Assembly (NCBI GenBank): GCA_905236245.1
Contig: CAJOPC010000045.1
Coordinates: 1 to 43,102, forward strand
Direction: 5' to 3'
Origin: an uncultured Alphaproteobacteria bacterium
GTDB lineage: Bacteria; Pseudomonadota; Alphaproteobacteria; CAAHEQ01; UBA3637
DNA length: 43,102 bases
A program made the translations under genes and the position numbers. Under the pieces are notes generated by a model. The model was not told where the DNA came from, ran no database searches, and was given only the letters and a program-made list of their open reading frames with translations. Positions 1 through 8,000 of the stretch are shown piece by piece. Positions within the stretch are counted from its first letter, which is position 1; the number at the start of each line of letters is the position of its first letter.

Positions 1-128
1 AAACCTAATATACCGACTTTTCTGTCCGCAATAATAAAACCATTTGTATCTTCTGATTTATTGTCTTTAAAAGCAATAAACATCAATATCAAAAGATAGC
101 ATAACAGCAATATATAAGTAAGATTCAT
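1..128 (-). CDS. Sodium:solute symporter (SSS) family, N-terminal fragment
   Basis: An ATG at 128 (minus strand) opens a frame that runs off the window edge, so only about 42 residues are seen. An AGGAGG-type ribosome binding site sits at about 134-140. The start is a hydrophobic helix (residues 2-20) followed by a short loop and the segment FIIADRKVGILG. SSS-family symporters carry a similar signature, roughly F-x-x-A-x-R-x-x-G, just after the first helix. SSS proteins import sugars, amino acids or organic acids with Na+. The substrate cannot be told from this piece. A good promoter lies directly upstream. The call rests on a short motif and is tentative. Confidence 0.5.
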   Translation of the reverse strand, partial: MNLTYILLLCYLLILMFIAFKDNKSEDTNGFIIADRKVGILG

Positions 129-163
129 GGAAAGCCTCCTAAACAATTTCTGGTATAGATGAT

Positions 164-192
164 ATCATATAATGCATAAATTGGCAATCCAA
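164..192 (-). promoter_or_regulatory. Promoter of the SSS-like gene
   Basis: On the minus strand TTGGAT (187-192), a 17-nt spacer and TATGAT (164-169) form a sigma-70-type promoter. The predicted start lies about 28 nt before the ATG at 128 and leaves room for the AGGAGG site. Confidence 0.55.
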
Positions 193-232
193 AAAGTTCG
201 CAAATTGCGCACAGTGTCCAACCATTAAACAC

Positions 233-257
233 AAGTCGCCCGAAAAGGCGACTTTTT
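233..257 (+). terminator. Hairpin with T tail in the 129-352 intergenic region
   Basis: AAGTCGCC (233-240) pairs with GGCGACTT (247-254) and is followed on the plus strand by TTTTTCTTTTGTCTTT. The T tail is on the plus strand although both flanking genes are on the minus strand. The remaining gap (129-232 and 258-352) shows no ORF that I can support. Confidence 0.6.
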
Positions 258-352
258 CTTTTGTCTTTAAGTATTTAAGGCTGTTTTGAATGTCCAACCG
301 CCCAAATTGAGTGTTTTATCTATTTACGGCCTTCTAAAGCAAAAACTTGATA

Positions 353-709
353 TCAATCCATTCTTTTCCACTGTATATCAAAGCTATCTACTACATTGCC
401 CTCTTGATCGTATGCTAAACAATCCTGTTTTCCTATTACATCTGTCCAATCAATAACCCCGCAATCTTGTTGTAATTGCCCATTTGGATAATACATTTTA
501 AAGGAACCATCCGCCTGTTCATCGTGGATTAATTGGCCATTTTCATATATTTTATAGGAACCATCTGGTTGCTCTACTATAGATACTTCCTTCCTTACAA
601 AGCCATAATACAGGCTCACAACTATCACAACCAAACCAAACAAGGCTACGATACTCTTTTTTTTAGAAAACTTTCTTTTGCGTATTTGTGAACTTACTCT
701 TTTTTTCAT
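353..709 (-). CDS. Small membrane-anchored protein with MORN-like repeats
   Basis: The 118-residue product has a very basic N-terminus (about residues 1-19), one membrane helix (about 20-40) and a polar domain outside it. The polar part has short repeats: YKIYENGQLIHD and FKMYYPNGQLQQD. These match the YxNGQL pattern of MORN_2-type repeats found in many secreted or lipid-anchored bacterial proteins. Two cysteines (C in DCGV and DCLA) lie in the outer part and could form a disulphide. GGAGGG stands 8 nt before the ATG. It is probably a type II-oriented membrane protein facing the periplasm. Its role is unknown, and the neighbours do not suggest one. Confidence 0.7.
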   Translation of the reverse strand: MKKRVSSQIRKRKFSKKKSIVALFGLVVIVVSLYYGFVRKEVSIVEQPDGSYKIYENGQLIHDEQADGSFKMYYPNGQLQQDCGVIDWTDVIGKQDCLAYDQEGNVVDSFDIQWKRMD

Positions 710-732
710 TCGAATTTCCCTCCGTTAATCAA

Positions 733-761
733 AGGATATATAAATTTTTGATATTTTGCAA
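733..761 (-). promoter_or_regulatory. Promoter of the MORN-like gene
   Basis: TTGCAA (756-761), a 17-nt spacer and TATCCT (733-738) on the minus strand, about 24 nt before the start codon and clear of the GGAGGG ribosome site. Confidence 0.45.
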
Positions 762-827
762 CCTAATATTTCGCAACTTACGCCCCCTATCCTAGCCAAA
801 AGGCACCATCGTTCAAAAGGACATCCT

Positions 828-1928
828 TTATTCCATCAAACAAAAAAACGTTAAAATAAATAAAAAGCAAAAATTATATCCAAAAAATGTTTTTAAATAA
901 CTTTTTGTCTTATGCGGATAACGGTGGGTGTATTCCCGAAATGTAATCAAACTGGCCAACGAAGCAACCAAAGTACCAACGCCACCGATATTTACCCCTA
1001 TCAATAAATCCGGATAATTTCCTGTAAATCTGGAGAGTAAAATAGCGGTCGGAACATTGCTGATAAATTGACAAGATAAAATACTTACCAACAATACACT
1101 ATGAGATAAGATTTTTTCAAAAAAGATATGAACGGGCTCCATCTGCGAGACATTCCCGGAAAAGATGAAGAAACACAAAAATGTTCCCAACAAAGGATAA
1201 TCCAATTTTTTAAGTGCTTTTTTATCCAAAAACCACAAACAACATGCAATAATGACTATTCCTATCAAATAAGGCACTATACGAAAAACAATAGCAATAG
1301 CAAACGCAAACAACAAAAGATAAATAGTCGTCCTAATGGGCGGCAATTTTATTTTCTTTTTGGGCAAAATCATCTTTTCTTTTTTTACATTAAACCAACA
1401 ACAAAGCATAATTAAACTGACCGCCAAGAAAAATGGCGGAAACATAATTTTAATAAATTCAGCATTAGGAATATTAAAGTAAGAATATAAAAATAAGTTT
1501 TGCGGATTACCAAAGGGCGTCAACATACCCCCTAAATTCGCGGCAATATTTTGCATAACAAATGTAAAGGCCATATATTTTTCTTTACCTGTTGAAGATA
1601 AAACAACAAAACCCAATGGCAAAAACGTAATCAATGCCATGTCATTAGCAATCAACATTGATCCGATAAATGTAATACAAACAAGTGTTATAACAGCCGT
1701 CCGTGTATTACCTGTTTGAGCGATAATCCAACGGGCAACACTTTTGAAAAAACGGATATTTCTAAGAGCGCCGATAACGGCCAAAGTTCCAAAAAGGCAA
1801 CCGATCGTCCGCCCCTCCACATAATTCAAATAATTTTTATTTGGCGGAACAAAACAACAACTCACAATGGCCGCAATTAATGCGACCACAAAAATAACAT
1901 TTTTTTTAGCAAATTTCTTAACATTCAT
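828..1928 (-). CDS. SLC13/ArsB-like (ion transporter superfamily) permease
   Basis: The product is 366 residues and almost entirely hydrophobic helices (about ten). The segment AANLGGMLTPFGNPQNLFLY is typical of the citrate/anion permease superfamily (SLC13, ArsB, NhaD), where the G-N-P-x-N loop lies in the first half of the transport core. A second re-entrant-like loop, SCQFISNVPTAILL, matches the S-N-x-P-T-A motif of the same fold. The substrate could be a dicarboxylate, arsenite or another anion and cannot be told here. The protein is short for the family (often 400-450), with a reduced scaffold. There is no Shine-Dalgarno before the ATG. The -10 box ends 6 nt before it, so the mRNA is predicted to be leaderless. 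Confidence 0.8.
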   Translation of the reverse strand: MNVKKFAKKNVIFVVALIAAIVSCCFVPPNKNYLNYVEGRTIGCLFGTLAVIGALRNIRFFKSVARWIIAQTGNTRTAVITLVCITFIGSMLIANDMALITFLPLGFVVLSSTGKEKYMAFTFVMQNIAANLGGMLTPFGNPQNLFLYSYFNIPNAEFIKIMFPPFFLAVSLIMLCCWFNVKKEKMILPKKKIKLPPIRTTIYLLLFAFAIAIVFRIVPYLIGIVIIACCLWFLDKKALKKLDYPLLGTFLCFFIFSGNVSQMEPVHIFFEKILSHSVLLVSILSCQFISNVPTAILLSRFTGNYPDLLIGVNIGGVGTLVASLASLITFREYTHRYPHKTKSYLKTFFGYNFCFLFILTFFCLME

Positions 1929-1934
1929 GTGTTG

Positions 1935-1963
1935 ACTATATCGAATTTGTATTCCAAAGTCAA
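1935..1963 (-). promoter_or_regulatory. Promoter of the SLC13-like gene, predicted leaderless
   Basis: On the minus strand TTGACT (1958-1963), 17 nt, TATAGT (1935-1940), then CAACAC and the ATG at 1928. Transcription should start at or beside the A of the ATG. Confidence 0.7.
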
Positions 1964-2002
1964 TTCATGAATTCCCTAATTATAACACTTCGGTTACAGA
2001 CA

Positions 2003-3406
2003 TTACTTTTTCAAACAGCACTTAGGGGCTAACACCAAAAAACCAAACAAAGAAAGCACAGCCACGACGAAACCAACCGTATGTGCCACAGGCACAGACA
2101 AATTCAAAAATAATTTATCATAGGCAACATAAGCACTGCTAACTCCTGTCATAAAAACTGCCGGAGCTAATGAAATCCAAAAACATTTTTTGGCTTTGTA
2201 AAGATATACGGTTACCAACCACAATGTAAACATGGCCAAAGTTTGATTAAACCATCCAAAATAACGCCAAATAGTGGAAACATTGATAATAGACAAGAAA
2301 ATACCACCCGCCAACACGGACAAGGACAGCACTAATCGGAATTTAATTTTGCCTTGAGGCAACTTTAAAAAATCAGCTAAAATTAAACGTGCCGAGCGAA
2401 AACAGGTATCTCCAGTTGTAATGGCTAAAATCACCACAGAGGCAATCGTGACAACGCCACCAATATTACCCAATAACCCTTTGGCGATTTCGGAAACAAC
2501 ACCACCTGCATCTACCGATTGAATTGAGGCTAGCAAAGCGGATGTCGTCGGATAAAAGCAAATACCCAAAGTTGCCCAAATAAGGGCTACAATCCCTTCC
2601 ACAATCATCGCACCGTAAAACACCGGCCGACCATATTTTTCATTTTTCAAACAGCGCGCAATCATAGGAGATTGGGTCGCATGAAAACCACTAATCGCGC
2701 CACAAGCAATAGTCACAAATAACAACGGGAATAAAGGTAAATTTTGTGGATGCAAATTTGCTAATTTAAAATTTAAAAAAGCCGGGATATCCCGCGCAAA
2801 TACAGCTATAATCAAGCAAACACTCGATCCCATCAAACACACGGCAAATAAAGGATAAAAACGTCCAATCAGCTTGTCTATGGGTAATAAAGTTGCTATG
2901 AAATAATAACCGAAAATAACAACCAACCATAACCACATGGAGCTGTGCGTCAACTGACCAATCATTTGTGCCGGACTTTTGGCAAAAATTGCTCCAACCA
3001 ACAACAACATTGATATCAATAAAAACAAAGCCACATATTTAATTTTTTTACCAAAATAAACTTCCATTAAATAAATCAATGACTTTCCGTCATGGCGCAA
3101 AGAAAGCATACCCGACAAATAGTCGTGCACAGCACCTGCAAAAACAGAACCAAAAACAATCCACAGCAAACAAACAGGGCCATAAACAGCCCCCAAAATC
3201 GCCCCAAAAACAGGCCCCAAACCTGCAATATTTAAGAATTGAATCAAAAAAGCTTTGTAGGTAGGGAAAGGAATATAATCCACACCATCTGGATGTTTCA
3301 CTGCCGGCGTTTTATTAGTGCTGATACCAAACACTTTTTCCACCACTGTCCCGTAGATAACATATCCCAAAATCAACAAGCAACATGCCAAAATAAATAG
3401 AATCAT
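2003..3406 (-). CDS. CstA-family carbon starvation protein / pyruvate or peptide transporter (short form)
   Basis: The 467-residue polytopic membrane protein has the family segments YIPFPTYKAFLIQFLNIAGLG (about 45-66, in part) and AGAVHDYLSGMLSLRHDGKS (about 90-110), plus GFHATQSPMIARCL (about 245-258). CstA proteins import peptides or pyruvate when carbon is scarce. E. coli CstA and BtsT are about 700 residues, while this short form lacks the extra C-terminal helices, as in many anaerobes. It is transcribed alone: a promoter lies just upstream and the next gene downstream (SLC13-like) has its own. An organic-acid diet would fit the pairing of CstA with an anion permease. That pairing is inference. 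Confidence 0.88.
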   Translation of the reverse strand: MILFILACCLLILGYVIYGTVVEKVFGISTNKTPAVKHPDGVDYIPFPTYKAFLIQFLNIAGLGPVFGAILGAVYGPVCLLWIVFGSVFAGAVHDYLSGMLSLRHDGKSLIYLMEVYFGKKIKYVALFLLISMLLLVGAIFAKSPAQMIGQLTHSSMWLWLVVIFGYYFIATLLPIDKLIGRFYPLFAVCLMGSSVCLIIAVFARDIPAFLNFKLANLHPQNLPLFPLLFVTIACGAISGFHATQSPMIARCLKNEKYGRPVFYGAMIVEGIVALIWATLGICFYPTTSALLASIQSVDAGGVVSEIAKGLLGNIGGVVTIASVVILAITTGDTCFRSARLILADFLKLPQGKIKFRLVLSLSVLAGGIFLSIINVSTIWRYFGWFNQTLAMFTLWLVTVYLYKAKKCFWISLAPAVFMTGVSSAYVAYDKLFLNLSVPVAHTVGFVVAVLSLFGFLVLAPKCCLKK

Positions 3407-3430
3407 GTTTTTTCCTTTAATTCAAGGTTC

Positions 3431-3459
3431 ATCATAACACAATCTTTTTTCAAAAACAA
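3431..3459 (-). promoter_or_regulatory. Promoter of the CstA-like gene
   Basis: TTGTTT (3454-3459), 17 nt, TATGAT (3431-3436) on the minus strand, about 25 nt before the ATG at 3406, with AAAGGA as ribosome site in between. Confidence 0.6.
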
Positions 3460-3481
3460 GTTTATGAATCTCATTTTTTGC

Positions 3482-4042
3482 TTAATCAAATTTTTTAAGA
3501 TGTTTTTGAATTTTTTTAAAAGTTTCGTCCTCTGTCAACAAAGATGTGTCCACAACTAATTTATTGGGATGCACATAATCCGGCCATCGGCCTTCATATT
3601 CTTCCAAAAACTTTGTCAACGATTTTTCATTGGAAATTTTATGTCGAAGCTTACGAGATTCAGCTTGACACCTCTTTTTTAAAACATTAGCTTGTGCCGT
3701 CAACTCTATAGGTATAAAATCTGCCTGAACATCAGCAGCAAATTTTTCCAACCGCTCCAACAAATCCTCATCTTTCAACATAACAGATGTAAAAAGATAT
3801 CGCACCTGTCTTGATTTCGGATAAAACTGGCTCAATATAGCCATAAACTGTTTTTTTAATCTTCCAACGGCCCCCCAGTATTGCTTTAACTCTTCAGGAG
3901 CAACCTCTGTCGAATTGACAAACATATCGTGAAAATAGTGATTATCCAACAAAATACCATTTTTACCTTGCAAGCGCTTAGCCATGGTATACTTTCCCGT
4001 TGCAGGCATCCCATGAATTAAAACAACTTGATTTCGTTTCAT
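3482..4042 (-). CDS. P-loop nucleoside/nucleotide kinase-like protein (AAA_17/33 type)
   Basis: The 186-residue protein starts with a strand and a P-loop, VVLIHGMPATGKYTMAKRL (residues 6-24). The residue after the Walker lysine is Tyr and not Ser/Thr, with Thr next. The GK-[YL]-T form is found in a group of small kinase-like ATPases annotated as AAA family or shikimate-kinase-like. A lid region with basic residues (KKRCQAESRKLRHK, about 125-138) and a C-terminal VVDTS strand fit a phosphotransferase fold. The substrate is unknown. AAAGGAG lies 8 nt before the start. A 22-nt inverted repeat covers its -10 region. It is a lone gene between CstA and DUF3841. Confidence 0.72.
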   Translation of the reverse strand: MKRNQVVLIHGMPATGKYTMAKRLQGKNGILLDNHYFHDMFVNSTEVAPEELKQYWGAVGRLKKQFMAILSQFYPKSRQVRYLFTSVMLKDEDLLERLEKFAADVQADFIPIELTAQANVLKKRCQAESRKLRHKISNEKSLTKFLEEYEGRWPDYVHPNKLVVDTSLLTEDETFKKIQKHLKKFD

Positions 4043-4056
4043 ATATTATCTCCTTT

Positions 4057-4078
4057 TTAAACTCGTTTCAGTTTAAAT
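4057..4078 (-). repeat. Perfect 8-bp inverted repeat over the kinase promoter
   Basis: TTTAAACT (4057-4064), six bases, AGTTTAAA (4071-4078). The minus-strand TAAACT forms a -10 box for a TTGCAA at 4093-4098 (spacer 16-17 nt), so the repeat overlaps the promoter core and lies just before the ribosome site. It could be an operator or an mRNA hairpin. Confidence 0.4.
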
Positions 4079-4216
4079 CAACAAGTCAAATTTTGCAATC
4101 AATTTCTTAATCATCTTAAAAAAACACAACCGATTCTAACCATTTTCTTTACTGCCTATTATTGATACGCTTGTCAATAAGCTACACCAAAACATTACGC
4201 ACTAAATAAAAACCTT

Positions 4217-4885
4217 CTACTCTGGTAAAAAATCTAAATACCGTTTTTTCCAATCAGGCCTTGAACCATCTGATTTTTTAGCATTCATAGATCCATACAT
4301 ATACTTGGAATCATTCAACATTTCCACTTTTCTAACTTCTGACATTTTTATATTCCAAACACAGGCTTGATGCACATTTGATTTCAAATCAAAAATTCGC
4401 TCCCAAGTTTGCTTTATCTTGGGAAAAAGCTTCATAACTTTGGGCAAACTTTTTTCATTGCGCACAACACTCTTTAATGCCTCCAAAGGGATATTTTCTT
4501 TTTGTATTTTTTTCAAAAATTGCGCATATTCCGTTGATGTTTTTGGAACTGGTTGACCATTTAAAACAAAAGAATATGCCATATAATCAGAAAGCAAAAC
4601 TTTCTCAACGGTTTTCTCAAAAGTAATTCGAACAAGATGCTTTTGCGCCACATTCAAACGATTTTTTTTCTTTTTTGGGGCGATAGAACTACCACATTTA
4701 GCCCAGGCCCAAATGGGATATCTTTCCCCATTTCGAGGACATATTTTTTGACGCATTTCATGAACTATCCAATCATATGGAACGCTGTATTTTTTTAAAT
4801 CAATATATGCTTCATTGGTGATCAATATTCCTGTTTTTTTCAAAACATCTAATGCCTCTTTTGTTTGAAATGTCACCAATTTCAT
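4217..4885 (-). CDS. DUF3841 family protein
   Basis: I chose the ATG at 4885, which gives 222 residues starting MKLVTFQTKEALDVLKKTG. The frame is open up to a TTG at 4942, but that codon lies in the likely -35 box, and family members begin with this same M-x-L-x-T-x-Q-T-x-E-A segment. Further conserved pieces are YDWIVHEM (about 37-44) and YPIWAWAKCG (about 57-66). DUF3841 proteins are small soluble proteins of unknown function found mostly in Firmicutes and host-associated bacteria. Here the gene stands alone. AGGAG lies 13 nt upstream, somewhat far. The call is by remembered family pattern and is fairly sure. No role can be given. Confidence 0.72.
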   Translation of the reverse strand: MKLVTFQTKEALDVLKKTGILITNEAYIDLKKYSVPYDWIVHEMRQKICPRNGERYPIWAWAKCGSSIAPKKKKNRLNVAQKHLVRITFEKTVEKVLLSDYMAYSFVLNGQPVPKTSTEYAQFLKKIQKENIPLEALKSVVRNEKSLPKVMKLFPKIKQTWERIFDLKSNVHQACVWNIKMSEVRKVEMLNDSKYMYGSMNAKKSDGSRPDWKKRYLDFLPE

Positions 4886-4973
4886 ATTATTACCGTTTCT
4901 CCTATCCATAATCATTCGAACATAACCCCAAAATAGAGTCAAGAACTTTTTTTAAATAACACATAAAAAACAT

Positions 4974-5001
4974 TTGCAATTCATATTTTTTTATGTATCA
5001 T
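4974..5001 (+). promoter_or_regulatory. Candidate promoter of the autotransporter
   Basis: TTGCAA (4974-4979), 16 nt, TATCAT (4996-5001). A start about 7 nt later would be close to the GAGAGG element at 5008-5013, giving a very short leader. Confidence 0.4.
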
Positions 5002-5024
5002 CAAAGTGAGAGGTTATAAGTTAT

Positions 5025-8000
5025 TTGAGCATGTTCAAAGGAGACTATACGCGCAGGTTCCTATTTTGTTTGGTGACAACGGGATTGTTGTCATTTCAGG
5101 TTCCTGCATTGTCAAACTATCAAATGACACCCCGGCAAGCGTTTTATTATCACGCGCGCAGGGGCGATATAGCCGCATTACAACAACTGAAATATCAAGG
5201 ATATTCTGTAAATGCACTTAATGAACGGGGATCAACAGCCCTTTGCGAAGCAATTTATCGTCGAGATTATTCAGCCTTCCAAATATTGAGACAATTAGGC
5301 GCTTCCACAACACATGAATGTATTCGAAGAATTCCAAATCTAACAATTCAACAATTTAATGAAGGTTTTGCCTGGTGGGCACGAGGAGTTAATTCCGGAA
5401 AAATCAATTATGTCGGGACTGAATATGCACAATCCCATGTTGCAAGCGATCAAGAGGTATCTTTATTCAAAAGAATATACAAATTAGCCTCCCACAGAAA
5501 GAGTGCAGAACTTCAATCTTTAAGATTACAATGTATTGATTTAGATACATTAAATGCCCAAGGTAACACGGCATACTGTCAAGCACTTATTGATGAAAAT
5601 TGTGCAGCTTATGAAACCCTAATGGAAGTTGGTGTCAATACAAACCACCGCTGCGTTAGGCGTCTAACCATGGATCAACGGCATTTAGATTGCGATAATA
5701 ACGGAGGCGCTATTTGGTGGTGGCTTGGTGGTGGTGCGGCCGCAGCAGTAGGCACTCTTGGCATTATTGCGCTTGCCAGTGGTGGTGGCGGAGGTGGCGG
5801 CCATGACGATAAACATTCCAATAATAGTGGTGGCAACAACACCTCTGGAGGGGGAAATTCTGGTAATGACGATTCCGGAGACAATGGCGAAACGAATCCA
5901 GAAAACTCAGAGCTATGTAATTACCACGGCACCTACAACAGCTCAACATTAAAATGTAATTGTGAATCCGGCTTTATTGGAAATAATTGCGAAGTAACAA
6001 CCAACTATTGCGGAAGTCACGGCAACTACAACTCTTCCACAAAACGGTGCGATTGTACCGACAATTATTCGGGCACACAATGTGATACAGCTCCAGGGTC
6101 GACTTGCGATCCTGAACCTAACTGTGATGCTTCTGCACACCAAGTAGTTTCAGGTTGTGAATGCGACTGCGCATCTGGTTATGAATGGTATGATGGTGCA
6201 TGCGAACCAATTATACATAACTGTGCCAGCCGCGAAGGAAATGTCTGCGTTACTTGTGATGCAGGTTATCGCCTGTATAATGGAGCCTGTTATGAGGCAA
6301 TTGAACATTGTGCAACTCAAGAAAGAACATCCTGCATTACCTGTGATACCGGCTATAAACTAACCGACAACGCCTGTCCTATGGACACTTGCACAGGATA
6401 TAACTATACGTCTTGTGATGAAGGTTGGGCTTCTTCTTCGACTTGTTGGAAAGGCAACGAACACATGCTCCTCTGTGATATATGTGACACAGGATATCAA
6501 ATGGACGGAAACACATGTGTGAAAAAACAATGCCCGGCTGGTCAATACGGAGATGGAGATACATGTACTAACTGTCCTGAACATTCAAGCTCTTTGGCTG
6601 GCACCCAAGAAATAACAGCATGCTATTGTGAAGAGGGATATGTAAAAGGTTCAAATAACCAGTGTTTCGAAAAAATTGAAAATTGTCAAACGCAAGCAGA
6701 CACTGTTTGTACAAAATGTAATCGAGGCTATAAAGTATCAGAGGGCGTTTGCGTTGTATCTGATTGTGCAGCCTATCCACTTACTTTCTCCCCAGATAAC
6801 TGTACACAGGTAGGGCAATGCGAAGATGGAGATCAAACTTTATATCGTTGTGAAAATTGTAATACAGACTATATTCTCAACAACACAACAGGACTTTGCT
6901 ACGCTAAAATAGAACATTGTGCCAGACAAGATTCTTCTACGTGCAGCACTTGTGAAGAAAATTTTGTATTATACGGCGGGCTATGCTATACAGAAATCCA
7001 ACATTGTACAGATCAAAGAGGCGACACCTGCTATCAGTGTGCGGATGATTATGAATTAGAGAACAACACCTGTGTTGTATCATCATGTTCCTCGGCGGCT
7101 TATCCTTTGGTAAAAGAGCCTAAACATTGTCAAACACCATTATCTTGCACAACAAATTCTGGTTTAACAAGATATCGTTGTGAAACCTGTGTAACAGGCT
7201 ACTACATAGAAAATGGAAGATGTTATTCATATTCTCGATGCCCCGCAGACATATATATCTATGACTCAGAACCTTCTTGTCCTACGGGTTATGCCTCCTC
7301 GTCCTGTACTGATGAAAATAATGTGAAAAAATATGCATGTGATCAATGTGCCGAAGGGTATGACTGGTATAATTCAGACAAATGCTATCCGACAGTTTCC
7401 TGTGGTGTTAACGAACATCAATTTGGTGCAAACTGTGTGTGCAACCAAGGCTTTACAAAAAATGGTTCCGGAACATGCGTCTTGAATGCTTCGATTAGCC
7501 CTCCCGCGGAGCCAACCTCAAATTCCTCTGGACAATTGAATATCATTCAAAATGGGCAGGACATTGGATATAAAAACTACATATTACCAACCGGATCCAT
7601 TGAATCAAATGGTTATTGGAACATACCTTTAGAATTGATTGCATTATTAGCAGAACAAATGCATGAAGACGACGATGATGACGAGTATGATGATGAAGAA
7701 TATGACGACGACGATGATGATGACGAACCCATGGAAATTGGTAGCTTTCTTGTCGCAAATACGGGAAACGGATCCCCTGCCTTGGTGATTCCGCAACAGA
7801 CAACCCTCACATACACCCTGCCAAACAACGCTATTATCAATGATATATTCACATATGCAATCACATCTATGGGAGGCCGCATATACAACCACGGAACAAT
7901 TATCAGTAATGTGGGAGGAATTATGGCCTATTCTCTCATAGATAACGCCTATATTGTCAATAGTGGAAGCATTACGGCAGATAATATAGGGATTATGATA

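Noticed and set aside
828-1928. Arsenite efflux pump (ArsB) as a firm call
   Set aside because: The fold fits the superfamily, but no ars genes or arsenic-specific residues are present, so the substrate is left open.
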